Shown: positions 34,415-43,990 of the stretch, piece by piece | How the letters are laid out: the number at the start of each line of letters is the position of its first letter | How positions within the stretch are numbered: the first letter of the stretch is position 1 | Assembly: GCA_965613685.1 (NCBI GenBank) | Contig: OZ277031.1 | Location: 1,426,001-1,490,000, forward strand | DNA length: 64,000 nt | Direction: 5' to 3' | Source: Methylotenera oryzisoli_B | Lineage (GTDB): Bacteria; Pseudomonadota; Gammaproteobacteria; Burkholderiales; Methylophilaceae | Notes under the pieces: generated by a model | Database searches by the model: none | What the model was told of the DNA's origin: nothing | The model's input: the letters and a program-made list of their open reading frames with translations, nothing else | Translations under genes and position numbers: made by a program

Positions 34415-35475
34415 GCTGCCTGCTCCATGCAAATGGTTGCCACGTTAGTCGTCGCCTCGGGCATGCCTAAGCTTCTGGCTTTTATGGCCATGTCCAGACA
34501 TTGCTCGCGCGTCATGCCTTGCAACAAGGCGGCCACTTTCTCCACCGTGAATTCGGCTTGCGGTATCAGCAGTGCTGCACCGGCGTCGGATAAATAATGG
34601 GCATTGCCGGTTTGATGGTCGTCCACGGCGTGCGGAAAAGGCACCAACAAGCTGGCCACCCCGGCGGCGGATAACTCGGCCACGGTTAAGGCGCCGGCGC
34701 GGCAAATCAGCAAATCCGCCCAAGCATACATGGCGGCCATGTCGTCGATGAAAGCCTTAGGCTCGGCCTCCACTGCCAGTTGCTCATAGCGCTGCGTTAA
34801 ATTCGCTATGTGTTTTTCGCCGGCTTGATGCACCACGATAGGCCGGTCTTTTTTATCCAATTGGGCCAAAGCCAAAGGCAACACTTCGTTTAATGCCTGC
34901 GCGCCTAAGCTGCCACCCACTACCAGCAGACGCAATGCGCCACGACGTCCTTTTGCCCGTTTGGCTGGCTCGGCTATCGCGCATATGTCCGCCCTTACTG
35001 GGTTGCCTAGCAACAGGGCTTTAGCACCAAATGCCGCGGGAAAAGCCGCCAGCACTTTATTCGCTAGCGGGGCCAATACTTTATTGGTCAAACCGGCCAC
35101 GGAATTTTGCTCATGGACGACCAATGGCTTGCCCAATAGCTTAGCCATTAAGCCGCCAGGGAATGCGGCAAATCCACCCATGCCCAATACCACATCAGGT
35201 TGATGCTGACGCATGGCCTGCGCACTCTGACTAAACGCTACAAGTAATTTTAATGGCAATAGCAACCAGCCTAGGTAGCCTTTGCCACGCACACCGCGCA
35301 TGCTGATCATGGATTTTTGGTAGGGTTTATTGGCAATCAAGCGGTTTTCCATGCCGCCCTCGGTGCACAACCAAACTACCTTCCAGCCCTGAGCCAATAA
35401 GGCATCCGCCACCGCCATAGCCGGGTAAACATGCCCGCCTGTGCCGCCTGCCATGATCATTAAGGTTTTACTCAT
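34411..35475 (-). CDS. murG: UDP-GlcNAc:lipid I N-acetylglucosaminyltransferase
   Basis: Peripheral inner-membrane GT28 enzyme converting lipid I to lipid II; 354 aa. The N-terminal glycine-rich loop is MIMAGGTGGHVYPAMAVA. GGFAAFPGGLMAKLLGKPLVVHEQN lies in two family blocks, and VVGGSLGAQALNEVLP and CRAGALTVAELSAAG complete the donor site. It starts as ATGA over the ftsW stop and ends as ATGA with murC. Confidence 0.97.
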   Translation of the reverse strand: MSKTLMIMAGGTGGHVYPAMAVADALLAQGWKVVWLCTEGGMENRLIANKPYQKSMISMRGVRGKGYLGWLLLPLKLLVAFSQSAQAMRQHQPDVVLGMGGFAAFPGGLMAKLLGKPLVVHEQNSVAGLTNKVLAPLANKVLAAFPAAFGAKALLLGNPVRADICAIAEPAKRAKGRRGALRLLVVGGSLGAQALNEVLPLALAQLDKKDRPIVVHQAGEKHIANLTQRYEQLAVEAEPKAFIDDMAAMYAWADLLICRAGALTVAELSAAGVASLLVPFPHAVDDHQTGNAHYLSDAGAALLIPQAEFTVEKVAALLQGMTREQCLDMAIKARSLGMPEATTNVATICMEQAA

Positions 35476-36635
35476 GCCGGCAGGCCCTTTTGCAATCGTC
35501 GGTTTTCAAAATCCACGCGCAACACGATGGCCATGGCCACGCAATTCACCAAAATACCCGTGCCGCCAAACGACATCAGGGGTAAGGTCAATCCTTTGGT
35601 GGGTAACAAGCCGGTGTTCACGCCCATGTTGATGATGCCTTGCACGCCCATCCACACGCCTAAACCTTGGGCCAATAAGGCAGAAAAATAGCGTTCATTG
35701 GCAATGGCTTCTTTGGCTATGCCAAAGGAGCGGATGACTATCCAGGCAAACAAGCCTATGACCGTCAACACACCAACAAAACCCAACTCTTCGGCGATCA
35801 CGGCCAACAAGAAGTCGGTGTGCGCCTCGGGTAAATACAGCAATTTTTCCACGCTGGCGCCCAAGCCCACGCCAAACCATTCGCCACGGCCAAATGCAAT
35901 CAGGGCATGCGAGAGTTGGTAACCCTTGCCATAAGGGTCGGCCCATGGGTCCATAAAGCCGATGACGCGCTGCATGCGGTAAGGCGAACTCCAGATTAGC
36001 CCTACGATGGCGATAGGCAACAAGGTCAGCAATCCGGCAAAGATTTTGCCATTAATGCCGCCTAGCCATAGGATGGAAATGGAGATCGCGGCAATCACGG
36101 CAAACGCGCCAAAATCCGGCTCACGCAGCAATAAAAAGCCGACCAAGACCATCACCCCAACCATGGGCATAAAGCCGCGCCTAAAACTGTCCATCACCGC
36201 CGCTTTACGCACGGTGTAATCGGCCACGTAAATCGCGGCAAATAACTTCATGAATTCCGATGGCTGTGGATTCACCACAAACATTTTCAACCAACGGCGA
36301 CTGCCGCCGGCTTTTAAGCCTATGCCAGGAATCAACACCAGCACCAACAAAGCCAAGCCGATTAAGAATAAATACGGTGCCATTTTTTGCCACCAAGCGA
36401 TGGGAATATTGAACGCGATAAAGGCCGAAACGATGCCGACCAACATGAAGGCCGCCTGGTGCACTAAATAATAACTGCTGTTATGGCCCACGCCTTTATC
36501 GGCTTCAGCAATCGCAATAGAGGCCGAATACACCATCACCAAGCTGATGCCTAGCAAGCACAATACCGCCCAAAGAAAGCCTTCGTCGTAAGTGGGGGCG
36601 TTGATGCGTTGGCGATCTAACATGGTGGTGATCAT
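35472..36635 (-). CDS. ftsW: Lipid II polymerase / cell division protein FtsW
   Basis: SEDS-family glycosyltransferase that builds septal peptidoglycan with FtsI; 387 aa with about 10 membrane helices. Signatures are VYSASIAIAEADKG, GGSRRWLKMFVVNPQPSEFMK (seen as GGSRRWL and QPSEFMK), LLLREPDFGAFAV with the catalytic-site Asp region, and PLMSFGGTGILVNCVAMA near the C-terminus. The start overlaps the murD stop as ATGA. Confidence 0.96.
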   Translation of the reverse strand: MITTMLDRQRINAPTYDEGFLWAVLCLLGISLVMVYSASIAIAEADKGVGHNSSYYLVHQAAFMLVGIVSAFIAFNIPIAWWQKMAPYLFLIGLALLVLVLIPGIGLKAGGSRRWLKMFVVNPQPSEFMKLFAAIYVADYTVRKAAVMDSFRRGFMPMVGVMVLVGFLLLREPDFGAFAVIAAISISILWLGGINGKIFAGLLTLLPIAIVGLIWSSPYRMQRVIGFMDPWADPYGKGYQLSHALIAFGRGEWFGVGLGASVEKLLYLPEAHTDFLLAVIAEELGFVGVLTVIGLFAWIVIRSFGIAKEAIANERYFSALLAQGLGVWMGVQGIINMGVNTGLLPTKGLTLPLMSFGGTGILVNCVAMAIVLRVDFENRRLQKGLPA

Positions 36636-38005
36636 GCTGTTTCCTTCAAACTAGGCTGCATGGCCATGACTGCAGCAACAAACACCTCGGCTCGGTGCAC
36701 GTAATTTTTAAACATATCGAAGCTTGCGCATGCCGGTGACAACAACACGGCATCGCCGCTATGGGCTAATTTTCTAGCGATACTGACAGCCTCAGGCAAA
36801 TCCAATGCACGGTATATAGCAACGTCAGTGCTAAGCAAGGCCGCTTCTATTTTGTCTGCGTCACGCCCCATTAACACCACGGCGCGTGCGTTAGCGGCCA
36901 CGGCTTGGGCCAATGGCATGAAATCTTGGCCCTTGCCATCGCCACCAGCAATCAACACTACTTTTTGTGGCTGACCACCTTTGTACATGCCGGCCAGCGC
37001 AGCGCAACTGGCCCCCACGTTGGTACCTTTGGAATCATCGTAATAATCCACCTCGTCTACATTGGCCACCCACTCCACACGGTGTGGCAAGCCTTTGAAG
37101 TTATATAGGGTTTGAATGATGGGCGCGTAGTCTATGCCTATAGCACGGCTTAAGGCCACGGCCGCCAATGCATTCGTGGCATTGTGCAAGCCGGCAATTT
37201 TTAAATCCTGACTGTTTACCAGCGGTTTTTCACCCTCGCACAACCAGCTTTCTCCGTCTATTTGCCGCAAACCAAAATCGGCGTGTTCGGACAAGCCAAA
37301 GCTCAACTGCGGCAATTTGGGTCTGGCCAGCATCATGCTCCAGGCATCATCCAAATTCAGCACTTGCAGAGCAGCTTGGTAAAAAATATGGGCTTTGGCA
37401 ATCGCGTAATCCTGCAAGCTGTCGTACCTGTCCATGTGGTCTTCAGACAAATTAAGCATGGTGGCGGCATTCGCTTGCAAACTGTGCGTGGTTTCCAATT
37501 GGAAGCTGGACAGTTCCAAGACATAAACATCCGGCGTGGCCATGGCCAAGCTGTCCAATACCGGCAAACCAATATTGCCGGCCACGATGGTTTTTAAGCC
37601 CGCCGCTTGGCAAATTTGGCCGACTAAACTGGTGACCGTGGTTTTGCCGTTGGAACCGGTAATGGCAATGACCTTGGCCGTGGCCGGTCTAAATTGCGCA
37701 AACAATTCCACGTCACCGACCACGCTAAGGCCGTTTTTTATCGCCGCTTGGATAGCCGGCTCACTTAAGGCCACGCCCGGGCTGATCACGGCCAGATCAA
37801 CTTTTTCAAACAGTTGGGCACTAAACGGCCCAGTATGCACCTGCACTTTAGGCATTTCACTGTGCAAAGCATCCATGCCAGGTGGCGTTTCGCGGGTATC
37901 GGCCGCAGACAAATTAGCCCCTTGCGTCTTCAACCAACGCAAGGCGGATAAGCCGGTTTCACCCAGGCCTAGCACCAATACTTTTTTGTCTTTTAAGGTT
38001 TGCAT
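36632..38005 (-). CDS. murD: UDP-N-acetylmuramoyl-L-alanine--D-glutamate ligase
   Basis: Adds D-glutamate to the stem peptide; 457 aa, cytosolic. VLVLGLGETGLSALRWL is the N-terminal binding motif, AITGSNGKTTVTSLVG the ATP loop, and LPHRVEWVANVDEVDYYDD then SKGTNVGASCAAL the central substrate region. LSPACASFDMFKNY near the end is typical. It lies 4 nt after mraY. Confidence 0.97.
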   Translation of the reverse strand: MQTLKDKKVLVLGLGETGLSALRWLKTQGANLSAADTRETPPGMDALHSEMPKVQVHTGPFSAQLFEKVDLAVISPGVALSEPAIQAAIKNGLSVVGDVELFAQFRPATAKVIAITGSNGKTTVTSLVGQICQAAGLKTIVAGNIGLPVLDSLAMATPDVYVLELSSFQLETTHSLQANAATMLNLSEDHMDRYDSLQDYAIAKAHIFYQAALQVLNLDDAWSMMLARPKLPQLSFGLSEHADFGLRQIDGESWLCEGEKPLVNSQDLKIAGLHNATNALAAVALSRAIGIDYAPIIQTLYNFKGLPHRVEWVANVDEVDYYDDSKGTNVGASCAALAGMYKGGQPQKVVLIAGGDGKGQDFMPLAQAVAANARAVVLMGRDADKIEAALLSTDVAIYRALDLPEAVSIARKLAHSGDAVLLSPACASFDMFKNYVHRAEVFVAAVMAMQPSLKETA

Positions 38006-38009
38006 GGGT

Positions 38010-39113
38010 TTATCTTAATTTCAAGCTGGCCAATCCAATTAACACCAGCATCATGCTGATGATCCAAAAACGCACGACCACTTGCGTTTCTTTCCAACCT
38101 TTTTCTTCGTAATGGTGGTGCAGGGGCGCCATTAAAAAGATGCGTTTACCTGTGCCGGTAGTGTGTTTGGTGTACTTGAAATACAGCACTTGTATGGCCA
38201 CCGATACGGTTTCCACGACAAACACGCCACCCATAATGAATAAGATGATTTCTTGGCGAACAATGACCGCCACTATGCCGAGCGCCGCGCCTAATGCTAG
38301 GGCGCCAACGTCGCCCATGAACACTTCTGCTGGGTAGGCGTTAAACCATAAGAAGCCCAAACCGGCACCGGCCATGGCCGCGCAAAACACCATCAATTCA
38401 CTGGCACCGGCCACGTGTGGCACGCCCAAATAACTGGAAAAATGCAAATGCCCGGCCACGTAAGCAAAAATGCCTAGTGCACTGGCCACCATTACGGTCG
38501 GCAGTATGGCTAAGCCATCTAGGCCATCGGTTAAATTGACCGCATTGCTGCTGCCCACCACCACCAAATAGGTCAGGACGATGAAGCCTATGGCGCCCAA
38601 CGGCAGCACAAGATGCTTAAAGAATGGCACGATCAAGGTGGTTTCCACGCTGCTTAAGTGCGTGCGATAGAGAAACACCGCCACCGCCAAACCTATCAAG
38701 CTTTGCCAAAAAAACTTAGCCTTAGCCGACAAGCCTTTGGGATTTTTATGCACCACTTTACGGTAATCGTCCACCCAACCCACCGCGCCAAAACCCACGG
38801 TGGTAAACAGCACCACCCAAACAAAACGGTTGCTTAAATCCGCCCATAACAAGGTTGATATCGCAATCGACACCAAGATTAAGGCGCCACCCATGGTAGG
38901 CGTACCGGTTTTAATTAAATGACTTTGTGGGCCGTCGTCACGCACCGCTTGACCGACTTTGTATTCGGTTAACTTACGAATCACACTGGGGCCGGCTATA
39001 AAGGAAATAGCCAATGCCGTTAAGGTCGCAAGCACGGCGCGCAACGTGATGTAATTAAATACATTGAAGCCACGTATGTCGTGGGCTAACCAACGGGCCA
39101 GTTCTAATAACAT
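38010..39113 (-). CDS. mraY: Phospho-N-acetylmuramoyl-pentapeptide transferase
   Basis: Inner-membrane enzyme that makes lipid I from UDP-MurNAc-pentapeptide and undecaprenyl phosphate; 367 aa with about 10 helices. The cytosolic catalytic loops show TGTPTMGGALIL, GWVDDYRKV with the Asp pair, SNAVNLTDGLDGLA, FMGDVGALALGAALG, and LMAPLHHHYEEKGW with the His cluster. Its start overlaps the murF end by 10 nt. Confidence 0.98.
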   Translation of the reverse strand: MLLELARWLAHDIRGFNVFNYITLRAVLATLTALAISFIAGPSVIRKLTEYKVGQAVRDDGPQSHLIKTGTPTMGGALILVSIAISTLLWADLSNRFVWVVLFTTVGFGAVGWVDDYRKVVHKNPKGLSAKAKFFWQSLIGLAVAVFLYRTHLSSVETTLIVPFFKHLVLPLGAIGFIVLTYLVVVGSSNAVNLTDGLDGLAILPTVMVASALGIFAYVAGHLHFSSYLGVPHVAGASELMVFCAAMAGAGLGFLWFNAYPAEVFMGDVGALALGAALGIVAVIVRQEIILFIMGGVFVVETVSVAIQVLYFKYTKHTTGTGKRIFLMAPLHHHYEEKGWKETQVVVRFWIISMMLVLIGLASLKLR

Positions 39114-40489
39114 GATTGATTCTCCAACAAGCTAGTTTGATTGTTTTTTTCGTCCAACAAATCGATCACGCGCTCCATCTTCATGAAACGCGAGCCTTTT
39201 ACTAATACCGTCACCTGGGCAGACAACTTTGGCTTAATGGCCTCGGCCAATGCAGCGGCATCGTCAAAATGGCCGGCGCCGACACCAAAGCCATGCACCA
39301 TCTCAAGACTCAATTCACCCAAGCAATACAATTGCTTCAAACCTTTTGCTTTGGCGTACTGGCCTATCTCCTTATGCAAGCGCGCCGCATCCGCACCCAA
39401 TTCGCCCATATCGCCAAGCACCAATATTTTTTCACCGGTCTGATTAGCCAGTACGTCTATGGCCGCTTTCATGGAATCTGGATTGGCGTTATAGGTGTCG
39501 TCAATTAAGCGCGCCCCATGGATGGCCATCTTGTTTTGCAAGCGGCCTTTAACGGCAGAGAATCCGGCCAAGCCAGTGGCGATGTCTGCATTAGCGACAC
39601 CTAGCGCATAAGCAGCAGCGCTTGCGGCCAGCGCATTACGGACGTTATGAACGCCCATAACCGGCAAAACAAATACCACTTCACCGGCTGGGTTGCTTAA
39701 ACGCACGGCATAGCCGCCGTCTTTTTCTTGGTAGCTGGCCTGCACGTCGGCAGCTTGATCGAGACCAAAACTAACGATTTTTTTACCGGCATTAAGTGTG
39801 CGCCAATAGGCCGCGTAATCGTCGTCAGCATTGATTAGCGCCACCCCGTTTGCTGCCAGCCCAGCGAAAATCTCAGCCTTGGCTTGAGCGATTTTATCGC
39901 GCGTACCCAACTCACCTAGGTGCGCTGTGCCAGCGTTATTGATCAGCGCCAATGTCGGCTTGGCCAAATCACTTAAGTAGGCTATTTCACCTAAATGATT
40001 CATGCCCATTTCCAATACCGCGTACCGATGGCTGTCACGCAGCTTAAGCATGGTTAATGGCAGTCCAATGTGGTTATTGAGATTGCCCACGGTGGCATGT
40101 ATGGCGGCCATGCCTCCCGCTTTAACCGCCAAAATGGCGCTAAGCATTTCTTTTACCGTGGTCTTACCATTGCTGCCGGTTATGGCCACTACCGGTATGG
40201 CAAATTTTGCCCGCCAGTGCGCGGCCAATTGGCCTAAAGCCAAATAACTGTCTTCAACGACGATGGCCGGCGATAAGTTGGCGGTATTTTTTTCCAATAC
40301 CACCGCTGCCGCCCCCTGTTCCAAGGCTTGCTTAGCATAGTCATGGCCGTCAAAGCGCTCGCCTTTCAAGGCGACAAACAATTGGCCGGGACGTACCGCA
40401 CGGCTATCGGTGCCCACGCAATCGAATTCACTATCGTTACCGATTAAGCTACCGTGCATGGCCAAGCTGGCTGCGCTTAATTGCATCAT
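39104..40489 (-). CDS. murF: UDP-MurNAc-tripeptide--D-Ala-D-Ala ligase
   Basis: Adds D-Ala-D-Ala to complete the UDP-MurNAc-pentapeptide; 461 aa. TDSRAVRPGQLFVALKGERFDG is the N-terminal uridine-binding area (TDSRAVRPG and LKGERFDGH). The ATP loop is VVAITGSNGKTTVKEML, and DDTYNANPDSMKAAID the central motif. The start overlaps the murE stop by ATGA. Confidence 0.97.
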   Translation of the reverse strand: MMQLSAASLAMHGSLIGNDSEFDCVGTDSRAVRPGQLFVALKGERFDGHDYAKQALEQGAAAVVLEKNTANLSPAIVVEDSYLALGQLAAHWRAKFAIPVVAITGSNGKTTVKEMLSAILAVKAGGMAAIHATVGNLNNHIGLPLTMLKLRDSHRYAVLEMGMNHLGEIAYLSDLAKPTLALINNAGTAHLGELGTRDKIAQAKAEIFAGLAANGVALINADDDYAAYWRTLNAGKKIVSFGLDQAADVQASYQEKDGGYAVRLSNPAGEVVFVLPVMGVHNVRNALAASAAAYALGVANADIATGLAGFSAVKGRLQNKMAIHGARLIDDTYNANPDSMKAAIDVLANQTGEKILVLGDMGELGADAARLHKEIGQYAKAKGLKQLYCLGELSLEMVHGFGVGAGHFDDAAALAEAIKPKLSAQVTVLVKGSRFMKMERVIDLLDEKNNQTSLLENQSCY

Positions 40490-41928
40490 GCCGGCACCCC
40501 CTGCGTCATCTGGTATTGCTGTAAGGCAAGCCTAGCCTGCTCAACGTCATCGAAGGGCTGCTTAACACCGGCTACTTCTTGATACGTTTCATGCCCTTTG
40601 CCAGCCAACAACACTATGTCGCCAGGCTGAGCGGATAGTATCGCCAGCTTAATCGCCTGCGCTCTATCCGGCTGCACTTGATATACCGCACCATTCATGC
40701 CTTGCAAAACCTCAGCAATAATGGCCTCAGGCGATTCGCTTCTGGGGTTGTCCGAGGTGACAATGATTTGGTCAGCCAATTCCGCCGCTACCGATCCCAT
40801 CAGCGGCCGCTTGCCGGCATCGCGCTCGCCACCGCAGCCAAACAGGCAAATTAGTTGCCTTGGCGCTTGCTCGCGCAAGGTCATCAATACTTTTTCTAAT
40901 GCGTCAGGGGTGTGAGCGTAATCCACTACCACCAAGGGCAATTTGCCACCGCCGCATTGCTGCATGCGGCCTGGCACGGATTGCAGTTGCGCCAACGCCG
41001 GCAAGGCCTGCTCCAAGCTCACGTCCAAAGCCAACAAAGCGGACAATACCGCCAAGATGTTATAGGCATTAAATCTGCCCAATATTGGCGCTTGCAATTC
41101 CACGCTGCTTTGCTTGTACGTCACCTGCATGCTAAGCCCGGCTTCGTGCAAGCGTAAATGGCTACCACGTACGTCCGCCTCAGCTGAAAAGCCGTAACTT
41201 AAAACGGGCTTGGAATCGGCGTGCAGTTCTGCCAATAAACCCACACCAAAAGCATCATCGGCATTAATCACGGCGCATTTCAAGCTAGACCAGCTAAACA
41301 ATTTTTGCTTGGCCTGGGCGTACGCCTCCATGCTGCCGTGGTAATCCAAATGGTCACGGCTTAAATTGGTTAACACCGCCACATCAAATTCCAGGCCATT
41401 GACCCGGCCTTGATCCAAACCGTGTGAAGACACTTCCATGACCACGGCCCGGGCATCCAAGGCCAAGTATTCGGCCAACATGGCTTGCAATAGAATAGCA
41501 TCCGGCGTGGTGTTGCTTGCCGCACTGGTGGCCTTTAAAAAGCCATTACCCACGGTGCCTAACACGGCTGTTTTTTGCCCCAAATAATCTAAACTTTGCG
41601 CCAGCCAGTGGCTGACCGAGGTTTTGCCGTTGGTACCCGTTACACCGACCAGCTTTAACTTAGCGCTAGGATGCCGATAAAAGTCCGCGGCAATGTCCCC
41701 TACGGCTTGCTTAAGATGGCGCACGGCACGATGGGAAACCGTCCATTTTGCTTGCCAGGTAAAATCGGCATCATCGAAAATGACACCGATTGCACCGGCC
41801 TCAATGGCCTGCGCAATGTAGTCACGGCCATCCGAATGGACGCCAGGGTAAGCTAAGAACAAATAGCCCGGCTTAACCATGCGACTGTCAGCCGTGATGC
41901 CTGTGTAGGGCAGGGCGTCTATCATCAC
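40486..41928 (-). CDS. murE: UDP-MurNAc-L-Ala-D-Glu--meso-diaminopimelate ligase
   Basis: Adds the third residue to the stem; 480 aa. TADSRMVKPGYLFLAYPG is the N-terminal motif, GVTGTNGKTSVSHWLAQ the ATP loop, and VVDYAHTPDALEKVL the central block. SDNPRSESPEAII carries the DNPR motif that selects meso-diaminopimelate, so the organism has the usual Gram-negative DAP-type wall. Its start overlaps the ftsI stop by ATGA. Confidence 0.97.
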   Translation of the reverse strand: MMIDALPYTGITADSRMVKPGYLFLAYPGVHSDGRDYIAQAIEAGAIGVIFDDADFTWQAKWTVSHRAVRHLKQAVGDIAADFYRHPSAKLKLVGVTGTNGKTSVSHWLAQSLDYLGQKTAVLGTVGNGFLKATSAASNTTPDAILLQAMLAEYLALDARAVVMEVSSHGLDQGRVNGLEFDVAVLTNLSRDHLDYHGSMEAYAQAKQKLFSWSSLKCAVINADDAFGVGLLAELHADSKPVLSYGFSAEADVRGSHLRLHEAGLSMQVTYKQSSVELQAPILGRFNAYNILAVLSALLALDVSLEQALPALAQLQSVPGRMQQCGGGKLPLVVVDYAHTPDALEKVLMTLREQAPRQLICLFGCGGERDAGKRPLMGSVAAELADQIIVTSDNPRSESPEAIIAEVLQGMNGAVYQVQPDRAQAIKLAILSAQPGDIVLLAGKGHETYQEVAGVKQPFDDVEQARLALQQYQMTQGVPA

Positions 41929-43682
41929 ATGCCCTCCTTCGCATCTTCGGCATTGCCTTGCAACACCACGTTGTTGTTGGGCGCATCCGGCGGCACCGCA
42001 TACAAACGCAAGGTTTCAGCCATCACCGCACTGAACACCGGTGCAGCGACTACGCCGCCGTAATAGGCGCCATTGCTAGGCTCGTCTACCATAACGGCAA
42101 TTAAAAAACGTGGATTCGAGGCAGGCGCCATGCCAACGAAGGAAGCAACGTATTCATTGATGTATCCATGGTCACCCAATTTTTTTGAGGTCCCGGTTTT
42201 ACCTGCTACGCGGTAACCCAATACCTGCGCTTGTAAGGCAGTGCCGCCTGGTTGAACCACCATTTCTAACATGTTTCTAACCTGATTGGCAGTGGATGCT
42301 GAAAAAACCTGCTGGCCTACCGGCGCCTCTTTTACTTTTAACAGGGAGATAGGGCGCAACTCGCCTTCATTAGCAAAAACGGTGTAAAGCCTTGCCATTT
42401 GCAACAATGTCACGCTGATGCCGTTACCAAAAGACATGGTAGCCATCTCTATCGGACGCCAATTTTTAAATGGGCGCAACCTGCCTGCTGCCTCGCCAGG
42501 AAAACCCACGCCTTCGACGTGCCCTAAACCTAGCTGGTTATACACATTCCACATGAACTGCTTATCCAAGGTTAAGGCTATCTTGGCCGCCCCGACGTTA
42601 GACGATTTTTGTATCATTTCTGCTACCGTTAATACGCCTTGCGGGTGGGTGTCGTGTATGGTCGCTGGGCCAATTTTCAAGGTACCTGGCGCCGTTTGTA
42701 TCTTCGTATCGGCTTTGTACAAGCCGGATTCCAATGCCGCTGCCGCCGTCACGGGTTTTAATGTTGAGCCCGGCTCGTAATTATCAATAATGGCGCGATT
42801 GCGGGTTTTGCCTTTGATGTTGACTGGGTTATTCGGGTTGTAGGTCGGCACGTTGGCCATGGCCAACACTTCGCCGGATTTTGCATCCAACACCACGATC
42901 GCACCCGCTAGAGCCTGGTGCACTTCCACCGCTTTTTGCAATTCACGGTGCGCTAGGTATTGAATGCGCAAATCCAGGGCCAAAGCCACGTCATGGCCAT
43001 CTTGCGGCACCACCACCGCCTGCAAATCGTCTATGATGTGGCCAGACCGGTCTTTGATGACGCGGCGATTGCCGTCTTTACCTGATAAGGCGGTATTCAA
43101 GGCCAACTCAAAGCCTTCCAAGCCTTTATCGCCTGCCCCTTTGTCGCCTGGTCCGGTAAAACCGACCATGTGCGCCGTTACCTCACCTGCCGGATAGTAA
43201 CGCTTGTATTCGCGACGCAAATCGATACCCGGTATGCCCAGTTTCATGACCTTAGCGGCATCTTCCGGCGACATGCGTCGCTTCAAATAGACAAACTCAC
43301 GCTCGGTGTTGGCCAATTTACGTTTAATCACGTCTTCTTGCATGCCTAACATATTGGCTAATTGCTTGGTTTTCGCCGCATCCAAGACGACGTCTGGCGG
43401 ACTTGCCCAGACCGTATCGACCGGCATGCTTACTGCCAGCAATTGGCCATTTCTGTCGGTAATTTTGCCGCGCTGTGAGGTTAAAATAAGGTTACGGCTA
43501 TAGCGCGCATTGCCTTTGTCTTTGTAAAATTCATCGTGTATGCCTTGCAGGTACACGCCACGGCCCAACAAAATAGCAAAGCCCATCAAGACCAAGCCCA
43601 ATAATATGCGTCTACGCCATGCCGGTAGCTTAACAATGACCGGGGTGCGCACCGAGGTTCTTATGGGCATGCGTATGGCCAT
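41925..43682 (-). CDS. ftsI: Septal peptidoglycan transpeptidase FtsI (PBP3)
   Basis: Division-specific class B penicillin-binding protein; 585 aa. A single N-terminal anchor (ILLGLVLMGFAILLGRGVYL) is followed by the pedestal domain (RGKITDRNGQLLAVSMPVD) and the transpeptidase domain. The active-site motifs are complete: SxxK in EPGSTLKPVTA, SxN in QKSSNVGAAKI, and KTGT in AGKTGTSKK. It meets ftsL at a single shared base and works with FtsW. Confidence 0.97.
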   Translation of the reverse strand: MAIRMPIRTSVRTPVIVKLPAWRRRILLGLVLMGFAILLGRGVYLQGIHDEFYKDKGNARYSRNLILTSQRGKITDRNGQLLAVSMPVDTVWASPPDVVLDAAKTKQLANMLGMQEDVIKRKLANTEREFVYLKRRMSPEDAAKVMKLGIPGIDLRREYKRYYPAGEVTAHMVGFTGPGDKGAGDKGLEGFELALNTALSGKDGNRRVIKDRSGHIIDDLQAVVVPQDGHDVALALDLRIQYLAHRELQKAVEVHQALAGAIVVLDAKSGEVLAMANVPTYNPNNPVNIKGKTRNRAIIDNYEPGSTLKPVTAAAALESGLYKADTKIQTAPGTLKIGPATIHDTHPQGVLTVAEMIQKSSNVGAAKIALTLDKQFMWNVYNQLGLGHVEGVGFPGEAAGRLRPFKNWRPIEMATMSFGNGISVTLLQMARLYTVFANEGELRPISLLKVKEAPVGQQVFSASTANQVRNMLEMVVQPGGTALQAQVLGYRVAGKTGTSKKLGDHGYINEYVASFVGMAPASNPRFLIAVMVDEPSNGAYYGGVVAAPVFSAVMAETLRLYAVPPDAPNNNVVLQGNAEDAKEGM

Positions 43683-43990
43683 TATTGCGCCACCTTGCTG
43701 CTTACCAAAGGCTTAAGCGCATACAACTCGGCCATAGGCACCACTTGTATGCGCTTTGCATCCGGCACTTGCATTTGTAATTGTTCTGCAGCGATTTTTT
43801 CAACGCGACTGTGCATGGCCCAGGTGCTCTGCTCCAACTGCAACTGCCCGTATTCTTGCTCCAGTTGCGTGCTCACTCGCTTACTTTGTTCCAGCTCTAT
43901 GTATAGGTTGCGCGCCTTATGCTGGGATTTCACCAAGGCCAAGGACGACAAGATCAAAGCGGCAAATAGAATAAAATTTAAGCGTGTCAT
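43682..43990 (-). CDS. ftsL: Cell division protein FtsL
   Basis: Small bitopic divisome protein; 102 aa. It has one TM helix at the N-terminus (LNFILFAALILSSLALVKS) followed by a coiled-coil periplasmic stretch (ARNLYIELEQSKRVSTQLEQ), as expected for the FtsQLB complex. The identity rests on topology and position, because the sequence is poorly conserved. Its ATG overlaps the rsmH stop as ATGA. Confidence 0.92.
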   Translation of the reverse strand: MTRLNFILFAALILSSLALVKSQHKARNLYIELEQSKRVSTQLEQEYGQLQLEQSTWAMHSRVEKIAAEQLQMQVPDAKRIQVVPMAELYALKPLVSSKVAQ